DNA from: Streptomyces sp. STR69
Lineage (GTDB): Bacteria; Actinomycetota; Actinomycetes; Streptomycetales; Streptomycetaceae
Length of the DNA: 64,000 bases
Direction of reading: 5' to 3'
Assembly (NCBI RefSeq): GCF_024519455.1
Contig: NZ_JALJRY010000005.1
Location: 206,210 to 270,209 of the forward strand
In this document: positions 8,590 through 17,485 of the stretch, piece by piece
How positions within the stretch are numbered: the first letter of the stretch is position 1
How the letters are laid out: every line of letters begins with the position of its first letter
Position numbers and translations under genes: made by a program
Notes under the pieces: generated by a model
Database searches by the model: none
Told to the model about the DNA's origin: nothing
Seen by the model: the letters and a program-made list of their open reading frames with translations, nothing else

Positions 8590-9171
8590 TTGATCAGCAT
8601 CAGCGTGACGGCGCTAGTCTTCGGCGTCGTCTTCCTGGCCGAACTCCCCGACAAGACCGCGCTCGCCGGACTCGTCCTCGGCACCCGCTACCGCGCCTCG
8701 TACGTCTTCGCAGGCGTCGCCGCCGCGTTCCTGCTGCACGTGGTGCTGGCGGTGGCGGCCGGAAGTGTGCTGACCCTGCTGCCGCAGCAGCTCGTGGCCG
8801 CCGTCACCGGTGTGCTCTTCCTGGGCGGGGCTGCGGTGCTCCTCTTCAAGAAGGGCGACGACGACGAGGAGGTCCGGGCGCCCAAGGACCAGTCCTTCTG
8901 GAAGGTCTCCGGCGCCGGTTTCATGCTCATCCTGGTCGCCGAGTTCGGTGACCTGACCCAGATCATGACGGCCAACCTCGCGGCCCGCTACGACGACCCG
9001 TTCTCCGTCGGTCTCGGCGCGGTGCTGGCGCTGTGGGCGGTCGCGGGTCTCGGCATCGTCGGCGGAAAGGCGCTGATGAAGCGGGTGCCGCTGAAGCTGA
9101 TCACGCAGATCGCGGCGGTCCTGATGCTGGCGCTGGGGGCGTGGAGCCTGTGGGAGGCGGTGACGGGCTGA
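8590..9171 (+). CDS. TMEM165/GDT1 family Mn2+/Ca2+ transporter (UPF0016)
   Basis: Two homologous halves each carry an acidic helix motif, FLAELPDKTALAGL near the N-terminus and LVAEFGDLTQIMTANL after residue 115, separated by an acidic loop KKGDDDEEV. About six transmembrane helices fit the 193 residues. The family exports or exchanges Mn2+ (or Ca2+). The upstream manganese riboswitch implies expression is induced by excess Mn2+, so manganese efflux is the likely role. The TTG start at 8590 follows GAGGA closely; GTG 8605 is an alternative. Confidence 0.9.
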   Translation: MISISVTALVFGVVFLAELPDKTALAGLVLGTRYRASYVFAGVAAAFLLHVVLAVAAGSVLTLLPQQLVAAVTGVLFLGGAAVLLFKKGDDDEEVRAPKDQSFWKVSGAGFMLILVAEFGDLTQIMTANLAARYDDPFSVGLGAVLALWAVAGLGIVGGKALMKRVPLKLITQIAAVLMLALGAWSLWEAVTG

Positions 9172-9416
9172 GCGGGCCGGGCGTGACCGACGGGCCGGGT
9201 GAATGTGCCGGCTGGGCGGGCGGGCGAGCTGAACGGTGAGTGAACTGTTTCCGGAGGCGGTGGCGCGATGCCGGTCCGGTTTTGTACCGTAGAGAAACAA
9301 AGTGGCTCCCGTCCGTTTTCCCTGACCGGCGGACGGGGCCGCCTTGTCCCTTCGGGGGCCGGCCGGGTCGACCCGGTTGGCCCGCGTATTTCTCTCCCGT
9401 TCCTTGGAGCCTGCCG

Positions 9417-10073
9417 ATGACGGCCACCACCGTGCTTACCGCCCGCGCCCTCCTGCTGGACATGGACGGCACCCTCGTCGACTCGCACGCCGTCGTCGAG
9501 CGGATCTGGCGGCGCTGGTCCGAGCGGCACGGGCTGAACGCGGACGAGGTCATGAAGGTCGTGCACGGCCGGCAGGGCTACGCCTCCATGGCGCTGCTGC
9601 TGCCCAGCCGGCCCATGGAGCAGAACCACGCCGAGAACGCCCGCATGCTCGCCGAGGAGACCGCCGACGTCGAGGGCGTCGTCCCGATCCCGGGCGCGCC
9701 GGAGTTCCTGGCCTCGCTGCGGGGGCTGCCGCACGCGCTGGTGACATCGGCGGACGTCGCGCTGTCCACGGCGCGGATGGGCGCGGCCGGGCTGGAACTG
9801 CCGGAGGTCCGGATCACCGCGGAGTCGGTCGGCGCCAGCAAGCCCGACCCCGAGGGCTTCCTCAAGGGCGCCGCCGAACTGGGCATCGCCCCCGCGGACT
9901 GTGTCGTCTTCGAGGACTCCGGGGCGGGGATCGCGGCGGGGCGCGCCGCGGGGATGCGGGTGGTGGGCGTCGGCCCACAGGCCGCGTTCCACCGGCCGGA
10001 CGTGGTGGTGCGGGATTTGCGTGCGGTGCGGGTGGAGGCTGTGGGCGGGGAGATTCGGTTGCACGTGGGGTAG
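9417..10073 (+). CDS. HAD-superfamily sugar phosphatase
   Basis: Motif I is LLLDMDGTLVDSH (nucleophile and acid/base aspartates), motif II is ALVTSADVAL, motif III lysine is in SVGASKPDPEGF, and motif IV is VFEDSGAGIAAGRAAGM. This HAD-IA arrangement is typical of small sugar- or glycerol-phosphate phosphatases (2-deoxyglucose-6-phosphatase-like). ATG 9417 follows GGAG at a seven-base gap; 218 aa is normal. The preceding 245 bases (9172-9416) have no gene and contain a short AT-richer stretch near 9280-9300 that may be a promoter. Confidence 0.9.
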   Translation: MTATTVLTARALLLDMDGTLVDSHAVVERIWRRWSERHGLNADEVMKVVHGRQGYASMALLLPSRPMEQNHAENARMLAEETADVEGVVPIPGAPEFLASLRGLPHALVTSADVALSTARMGAAGLELPEVRITAESVGASKPDPEGFLKGAAELGIAPADCVVFEDSGAGIAAGRAAGMRVVGVGPQAAFHRPDVVVRDLRAVRVEAVGGEIRLHVG

Positions 10074-10080
10074 GGGGTGG

Positions 10081-10248
10081 TGGGCCTACGGGCGTGGGCC
10101 TACGAATGTGGGTCAACGGGTGTGGGCCTACGGATATGGGTCAACAGTTGTGGGCCTACGGGTGTGGGGCAACGGGTGTGGGCCTACGCGGGGTTGCCTA
10201 CGTGGGTTGGCCAACTGGCGTTGGTCCATGGGCGTTGCGTCGTGGCCG
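10081..10248 (+). repeat. 14-bp minisatellite, about 12 units
   Basis: Twelve consecutive 14-base units follow the HAD gene stop. Eight are close to TGGGCCTACGGGTG or its sister TGGGTCAACGGGTG, and these two alternate for units 2-7, giving a 28-base higher-order period. The last four units are degenerate. No ORF continues through it convincingly. It lies between the HAD gene and the convergent peptidoglycan-binding protein gene. Confidence 0.85.
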
Positions 10249-10260
10249 GCGCCGCGTCCG

Positions 10261-11217
10261 TCACGGGTCTGTCGTCTCCGACTCCAGCTTTGCTCGTGTC
10301 GCCGCCCCGTACACCCCCAGCGTGTCGGACTGGATGCCGCGAGCCAGTTGGTAGGTGCGTACTGAGGCCTGCACCTGCTTGTCGAAGACGCCGTTGTCCG
10401 GGCCGGTGTAGAGGTTCAACTGGGTCAGGCGGAGCTGGAGTTCGGTGACCTCGGGGCCCTCGTCGCCGCGCTGCAGGACCGGGGCCGTGCTGCTGCCGCC
10501 GGCCTGGCGGCCGGTGGCGGACGCGTCCGACGCCGTGGCGCTGGTCGTCGGGGTCGGACTGGCCGCCGCGGACCGTGACGGTGAGGCGGACGGGCTGCTC
10601 GTCGCCGACGCGGACGGGCTCGTGCTGAGCGTCGGGGACGGAGACGCCGACGTCGGCCGTACGGACGTAGAGGCGCTCGTGGACGGTGTCACCGGTGCCG
10701 CGCTCTTCGACACGGTGGGGACGCTCGCACGGACGTCCTTCGGCGCCGCCTCGTCCCGCGACGGCGTCTCGTACGAGAACATGCCGCTCGCGAAACCGGC
10801 CGCCGCCACCACCGCCACGACGGCTCCCGCGGCGGCGAGGAGCACGGTACGGCGGCGACGGCGCGGCGGGTCGCCGCCTGCGCCGGTGTCTGCGTCCGTG
10901 TGCGCGCCCGTGTCGGTGAAGATGCCGGCGAATGCGTCCGAGGGCGTCACCACGCGCAGCGGCATCGTCTCCTCGACCGCCGGCAGCCGCTGTGTCTCGC
11001 CCTCGGGGGGTGCGGTCCGCTCGGGGGCGAGCGTCCCCTCCAGTTCCACATACGGTCTGATCCGCAGCGGGTCGAAGTCCTCCGCCGCTGCCGCCTCCGC
11101 CGTGCGCGCGTCACGCAACGCGTCGGACGCCCGTTGGGTGCAGGTGCAGGACGGGGAGCCGTCGGTCGCCCGGGGCGCCCCGCACTGCGGGCATATGTGG
11201 CCCTTCGCCTCGTTCAC
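10261..11217 (-). CDS. membrane-anchored peptidoglycan-binding protein with cytoplasmic zinc ribbon
   Basis: The N-terminus has HICPQCGAP and CTCT cysteine pairs resembling a zinc ribbon (residues 8-28). A single transmembrane helix TVLLAAAGAVVAVVAAAGFA near residue 125 follows an RRRRR patch. A long Ser/Thr/Ala/Pro linker then leads to a C-terminal PG_binding_1 domain (LQRGDEGPEVTELQLRLTQL). The domain order implies a cytoplasmic sensor or scaffold tethered to the wall. GTG 11217 is preferred because GGGAGGG lies eight bases upstream; ATG 11235 would add six residues. Length 318 aa. Confidence 0.8.
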   Translation of the reverse strand: MNEAKGHICPQCGAPRATDGSPSCTCTQRASDALRDARTAEAAAAEDFDPLRIRPYVELEGTLAPERTAPPEGETQRLPAVEETMPLRVVTPSDAFAGIFTDTGAHTDADTGAGGDPPRRRRRTVLLAAAGAVVAVVAAAGFASGMFSYETPSRDEAAPKDVRASVPTVSKSAAPVTPSTSASTSVRPTSASPSPTLSTSPSASATSSPSASPSRSAAASPTPTTSATASDASATGRQAGGSSTAPVLQRGDEGPEVTELQLRLTQLNLYTGPDNGVFDKQVQASVRTYQLARGIQSDTLGVYGAATRAKLESETTDP

Positions 11218-11353
11218 GTGTTCGTCCCTCCCCATCGGACTCCCGAGGTTATGCGGATCTCCTTCACGCCGTCTCCTCCGACCCCCGGAACGTCAGCTTC
11301 CAAACGGACTCAACAGGCCGTAACAGGGCACACCGATCACCATGGATGTGTAA

Positions 11354-13456
<2,103 letters not shown>

Positions 13457-13657
13457 GGTTGTCTGAGGGGGGCGGTGTGGGGAGGGTGCCGGGCAGCTGG
13501 GGCGGTGTTGAGAATGCGCTGGGCAGCTGGGCCGGTGTTGGGTAGGCGCCGTTCGCGCACCTCTTTTGGTTCGGTCGCCTTCGGGGCTCTCGACACCGGC
13601 GCGCCCCTACGGCGCCCTCTCGGCCGGCGCGTGGGGACAGTGGGAGTTGGTGGGCTC

Positions 13658-14158
13658 TCACCGTTGGTTGAGCAGGGCTTTGCGGAACCAGTGTTCCGCG
13701 TACGGGTCGTTGTTGTGGCGGTCGGTCTCCTCGTAGCCGAGGCGGCTGTAGAGGGTGCGGGCCTCCACCAGGTCGTGGCGGGTGTCGAGGATCATCGTGC
13801 CGGCTCCGAGTTCGCGGGCGGCCTCCTCCGCAGCCGTCACGAGCTTTGCGGCGCCGCCCCGGCCGCGCATCGCCTCGTAGAGGAAGACTCGCGTGAGCTC
13901 GGCGGTCGTCGGGGAGAGGAGGCGTACGCCCGCCGATCCGGCCGCCGCGCCCTCGTGCCACGCGACCAGTAACTGGCCGCCGGGCGGGGTGAGTTCGGCA
14001 CCGGTGCGGGCGGCGATCTCGCGCTCCAACTCCGCCGGATCCGTCCGCCGCGACTCGTGGAGCAGGTACCAGCGGTCGCTGACCTCCGTGTAGTACGCCC
14101 GCCAGAGCGCGGCGGCGACGGGGGAGTCGTAGGGCTCGGGGGTGATGGTCCAGGTCAT
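13658..14158 (-). CDS. GNAT N-acetyltransferase
   Basis: The 166-residue protein has the GNAT acetyl-CoA signature FLYEAMRGRGGAAKLVTAAE (motif A, R/Q-x-x-G-x-G/A) and a C-terminal LYSRLGYEETDRHNNDPYAEHWFRK typical of amino-group acetyltransferases of small molecules. Substrate unknown. ATG 14158 begins MTWTITPEPYDSPVAAALWR; the longer upstream reading is antisense to the membrane-protein gene. The gene stands alone between two plus-strand genes. Confidence 0.85.
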   Translation of the reverse strand: MTWTITPEPYDSPVAAALWRAYYTEVSDRWYLLHESRRTDPAELEREIAARTGAELTPPGGQLLVAWHEGAAAGSAGVRLLSPTTAELTRVFLYEAMRGRGGAAKLVTAAEEAARELGAGTMILDTRHDLVEARTLYSRLGYEETDRHNNDPYAEHWFRKALLNQR

Positions 14159-14323
14159 GGGCGGTATGTCAGTCGACCGCGGTGGTCCTCCGCAAGCGGA
14201 TATTGGGTGTCGCCCCGGTGACGGACATGTCGTGGCCGTCGTTTGAAGGGGGCCTTTGCGGCAACCCGGTACGGGAACCGACCGACTACGAGAGCCGGTT
14301 GGCCAAGAATCCGGAAGGCACTC

Positions 14324-14974
14324 ATGTCCACAGGCGTGATCATCGTTTTGATCGTGATCGTGGTCGGCGTGGTCGCTGCCGCGGCGGTCATGGCACCGCG
14401 TGCCCGAGGCGCGATCGGCGGCTCGGGCCTGAAGCGCCGCTTCGGGCCCGAATACGACCGGACCGTAGCCCGGCACGACGGCGACACGAAGGCCGCCGAG
14501 CGTGAGCTCGGCGAGCGCGTCCAGCAGCACGGTTCGCTGCAGCAGCAGCCGTTGGAGCCCGCGGCCCGTGAGCAGTACCAGGCCCGCTGGGCCGCCGCCC
14601 AGGAGCTCTTCGTCGACTCGCCCAGGCAGGCGACAGCCGATGTCGACCAACTGCTCGGCGAGGTGGCCGGCGCGCGGGGCTTCCCCGATGTCGCCGAGTA
14701 CGAGAAGCAGTTCGACGCGCTGTCCGTGCACCACGCGGACCATGTCCACGGCTACCGGCGCGTGCACCGCGTCGTCGACTCGGGCTCGAACGGCACGCCG
14801 GAGAGCCAGGCCGGTACCGAGGAGATGCGCGAGGCCATGCTCGAAGCCCGCGCCCTCTTCGACGACCTGATCAGCGCGGACAACAGCGACGGCCGTGGCA
14901 GTGGCAGCAGTCGCGGGCGTGCCGGACGCCACACGTTCGGCTCAGTCAACAGGCAAGCAGTGAAGGGAAGTTGA
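14324..14974 (+). CDS. single-pass membrane protein of unknown function
   Basis: MSTGVIIVLIVIVVGVVAAA forms an N-terminal transmembrane anchor with a short outside segment, followed by a soluble helical domain rich in charged residues (ELGERVQQHGSLQQQPLEP, WAAAQELFVDSPRQATADVD). This arrangement is common in streptomycetes as an uncharacterised 'secreted/membrane protein'. ATG 14324 follows GGAAGG. The next gene begins five bases after the stop, so the two are likely one operon; their close spacing and absence of other partners suggest they act together at the membrane. Confidence 0.75.
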   Translation: MSTGVIIVLIVIVVGVVAAAAVMAPRARGAIGGSGLKRRFGPEYDRTVARHDGDTKAAERELGERVQQHGSLQQQPLEPAAREQYQARWAAAQELFVDSPRQATADVDQLLGEVAGARGFPDVAEYEKQFDALSVHHADHVHGYRRVHRVVDSGSNGTPESQAGTEEMREAMLEARALFDDLISADNSDGRGSGSSRGRAGRHTFGSVNRQAVKGS

Positions 14975-14979
14975 GCCGC

Positions 14980-15615
14980 ATGACCGATGTGACACGACCC
15001 AACGGCGACACGAGCGACGAGAGCAGCGAGAGCAGCGAGAGCGGCGAGCGCAAGGGCGCGAGCACGGACACGCAGACGGGCAAGGGTGCCGGCACGGGCA
15101 CGGGTGCGGGCACCAGTACGGGTACGGGTACGGGTACGGGTATGGGTGCGGGCATGGGCACCGAGCGGCGTGAGGCCACGACCGTGACCCCGATCCCGCG
15201 CCAGACCGATCGCCAGGACGATCGCCAGACCGATCGTCCGACCGATCGTCCGACCGACAGGACCGCTCCCGTGCACGCCCCCGAGCCCCCTCCCGCGCCC
15301 GTCGCCACCGCCGCCGACAAGCGGCACGACCGGCTGGACGCGGGGAACGGGAGCCTGCTGCCCCACGACGAGAGCGACAAGTTCAGCCTGCGGCTGCAGC
15401 ACGCGGTCACCGGGTTCGTCGACGAGCCCCGCTCCGCCGTGGAGGAGGCCGCCCACGTCCTGGAGGAGGTCGCCGACCGCCTCACGCAGGCCGTCACCAA
15501 GCGGCGTGACACCCTGCACGGCTCCTGGGAGTCCAAGGGCTCGGACGACACCGAGCAACTCCGCCTCGCCCTGCGGGACTACCGCGAGCTGACGGAGCGG
15601 CTGCTACACATCTGA
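14980..15615 (+). CDS. low-complexity acidic protein, partner of the preceding membrane protein
   Basis: The first 110 residues are repetitive: serine/glutamate repeats (SSESSESGE), a Thr-Gly run (GTGTGTGTG) and arginine-aspartate repeats (RQTDRQ, DRPTDRPTD). The last 90 residues form a folded helical domain (FSLRLQHAVTGFVDEPRSAV, EEVADRLTQAV). ATG 14980 has GGGAAG nine bases upstream; a TTG at 14971 is too close to it. The repeats are direct DNA repeats and probably vary in copy number between strains. The 3' end overlaps the convergent DUF1992 gene by 12 bases. Confidence 0.7.
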   Translation: MTDVTRPNGDTSDESSESSESGERKGASTDTQTGKGAGTGTGAGTSTGTGTGTGMGAGMGTERREATTVTPIPRQTDRQDDRQTDRPTDRPTDRTAPVHAPEPPPAPVATAADKRHDRLDAGNGSLLPHDESDKFSLRLQHAVTGFVDEPRSAVEEAAHVLEEVADRLTQAVTKRRDTLHGSWESKGSDDTEQLRLALRDYRELTERLLHI

Positions 15616-16041
15616 ACCGGCGGGTCCATCGACCCCGTCAACCGCCCGGCGCTCCCGCCACTCCCGTGCGACCGCTTCCACGTCGTACGGCTTCATTCCC
15701 AGCGGAGGGCCGGGCGGCGGCTTGAACATCATGTCGCGGATCTTCACGTTGACTTCGGTGATGATCTGCCGTGCGATCCGCTCCGAAGGGGCCGAGTACG
15801 CCGCAGCCAGGGCGTCCTCGGCCTCCTTGCGCAGCGCCAGCGTCGGCGGGAGCACGGAGATGCCCTCGCGGGCCATCTTATGCTTGATCCACCACAGTTC
15901 GTCGTACGTCGTGTCGGAACCGGAGGGCAACGGCTTGCCCGCGCCGGGGAGTTGGGCGAACTCGCCGGCCAGCTCGGCGTCCCGGATCTGCTTGTCGACC
16001 CAGGACTCGAAGGACACACCCGGTGGCTTTCGCTCGGTCAT
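15604..16041 (-). CDS. DUF1992 (DnaJ homologue C28-like) domain protein
   Basis: The sequence FESWVDKQIRDAELAGEFAQ followed by LPGAGKPL is the diagnostic start of DUF1992, seen in the J-domain protein DNAJC28 and bacterial relatives. The 145-residue length is typical. No J domain is present. Function unknown. ATG 16041 lies six bases after a CACAAT -10-like box, with GGAG overlapping the spacer, so either a leaderless or weakly Shine-Dalgarno-led start is possible. Confidence 0.85.
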   Translation of the reverse strand: MTERKPPGVSFESWVDKQIRDAELAGEFAQLPGAGKPLPSGSDTTYDELWWIKHKMAREGISVLPPTLALRKEAEDALAAAYSAPSERIARQIITEVNVKIRDMMFKPPPGPPLGMKPYDVEAVAREWRERRAVDGVDGPAGSDV

Positions 16042-16047
16042 GACTCC

Positions 16048-16053
16048 ATTGTG
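16048..16053 (-). promoter_or_regulatory. -10 box of DUF1992 gene
   Basis: On the minus strand CACAAT-GGAGTC-ATG places a -10-like hexamer six bases before the start codon at 16041. Confidence 0.35.
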
Positions 16054-16123
16054 CCGGACGTGGCGCGGCCGGGGGATTTATCATGCGGCGGCTGTGTAAG
16101 GACACCTCAAGGGGGAAGCGCAC

Positions 16124-16516
16124 GTGCTCGAACTCACCATGGCCTCGGTCTCCGGGACGGACGAGGGCGCCACGGCCGGCATGTTGATGGCCGAGGCGCC
16201 CAGCGACCCGGGCGCGGTGCTGCGGGTGGGCCGCGACGAATCGGTGTGCCGGCTGGTGACACCGGACGACTGGCTGTTCATCTCACGGGTCCATCTGGAG
16301 TTCCTGTGCGGACCCGAGGGCATCTGGCAGGTGAGCTGGCTGCGCGGCTCGCAGCCCGACCCGTCCTCCGAAGTACGGCTGATCGTCGGGGAGTACGCCC
16401 AGACCGTCGGCTACGGCGGCAGCGTCCCGTTGCCCCGTGGTGGCAGCGGCGAGATCGTCATCAAGGACCGCACCGGGCCGCGCAGCATCAACGTCGGCTT
16501 CTATCACGAGAGTTGA
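16124..16516 (+). CDS. FHA-like domain protein
   Basis: Residues about 32-65 (VLRVGRDESVCRLVTPDDWL, then ISRVHLEF) resemble a forkhead-associated domain core, in which the GR and SRxH elements contact phosphothreonine. The family pattern suggests a phosphopeptide-binding adaptor for Ser/Thr kinase signalling. The 130-residue protein has no other domain. GTG 16124 follows AAGGGGGAAG. It is monocistronic, convergent with the O-methyltransferase 20 bases away. Confidence 0.65.
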   Translation: MLELTMASVSGTDEGATAGMLMAEAPSDPGAVLRVGRDESVCRLVTPDDWLFISRVHLEFLCGPEGIWQVSWLRGSQPDPSSEVRLIVGEYAQTVGYGGSVPLPRGGSGEIVIKDRTGPRSINVGFYHES

Positions 16517-16536
16517 GGCGCGCTGACGTAGAGCTC

Positions 16537-17208
16537 CTAGTCGATGACCCTGGCCAGGGCGAAGCCGTCGTAGCCCTTCTCGCCCACCGTCTGGATCGCC
16601 GTGCCGGACAGGCGCGGGTGCGAGCCGATCAGTTCGATCGCCGCGCGGGTGCCCAGGACGTCGGGGTCCGTGTTGGCCGGGTCGGCGACCCGGCCGCCGC
16701 GGACCACGTTGTCGACGATGATCAGGCTGCCGGGGCGGCTGAGCTTGAGGGCCCATTCCACGTAGTGCGGGTTGTTGGCCTTGTCGGCGTCGATGAAGAC
16801 GAGGTCGAAGGGGGCCGCGTTCTCGTCGGCGAGGCCGGCCAGCGACTCCAGGGCCGGGCCGACCCGGACCTCGACGAGCTTGTCGAGGCCGGCGCGGGCG
16901 ATGTTGCGGTTGGCTACCTCGGCGTGCTTCGGGCTGTACTCCAGGGTGATCAGACGGCCGTCGGCGGGCAGCGCGCGGGCCAGCCAGATCGTGCTGTAAC
17001 CGCCTAGTGTGCCGATCTCCAGGATGCGGGCGGCGCCCTGGATCCGGGCGAGGAGATGCAGCAGCTTGCCCGCGGCGGCGGACACCGCGATCTGAGGGAG
17101 GCCGGCGGAGTCGCTGTCGCGGAGGGTCGCCTCCAGAACCTCGTCGTGCGGGGAGAGGTGGCCGATCAGGTAGTCGTCGACGTCGTTCCACAACTGCGAC
17201 TCGCTCAT
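16537..17208 (-). CDS. class I O-methyltransferase (catechol/caffeoyl-CoA type)
   Basis: SAM-binding motif I is RILEIGTLGGYSTIWLA; the metal-binding motif FDLVFIDADKANNPHYVEW and VDNVVRGGRV follow, as in cation-dependent O-methyltransferases (Methyltransf_3) that methylate catechols. Length 223 aa is typical. ATG 17208 follows AAGGGC; the longer in-frame extension to 17286 reads through two copies of a 12-bp direct repeat and is not protein-like. Isolated gene, physiological substrate unknown. Confidence 0.9.
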   Translation of the reverse strand: MSESQLWNDVDDYLIGHLSPHDEVLEATLRDSDSAGLPQIAVSAAAGKLLHLLARIQGAARILEIGTLGGYSTIWLARALPADGRLITLEYSPKHAEVANRNIARAGLDKLVEVRVGPALESLAGLADENAAPFDLVFIDADKANNPHYVEWALKLSRPGSLIIVDNVVRGGRVADPANTDPDVLGTRAAIELIGSHPRLSGTAIQTVGEKGYDGFALARVID

Positions 17209-17223
17209 GTGCCGGTGCCCTTC

Positions 17224-17250
17224 GTGAATCCGGTGATCGTGAATCCGGTG
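17224..17250. repeat. 12-bp direct repeat pair in O-methyltransferase leader
   Basis: GTGAATCCGGTG occurs at 17224-17235 and again at 17239-17250, a 15-base period, just upstream of the O-methyltransferase start. It may be an operator or a slippage duplication. The rest of 17209-17485 shows no gene. Confidence 0.6.
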
Positions 17251-17485
17251 AGAATTGTTGCGACCCGTTCGTGTGCAATCACTCACTCTACGGATGCGCC
17301 GCTATTTGCTGTGCCCAGGCAACCCGGGGCCGACTATCGTCATCCGGACAAAAGGAGGGCGGCCGTCAGGTGAAGAGGGGGTTGCCTGCGTCCCTCCCGC
17401 AGGGGGTGCGAACCTCATAGGGTTCGCAGAGGGAACAGCCACGCGTGTGACGCGTGGGACGAGCGGGGCGGGAGGCCTACGAGGC

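Noticed and set aside
10081..10248. CRISPR-like array
   Set aside because: Units are 14 bases and contiguous, with no unique spacers and no cas gene; it is a minisatellite.
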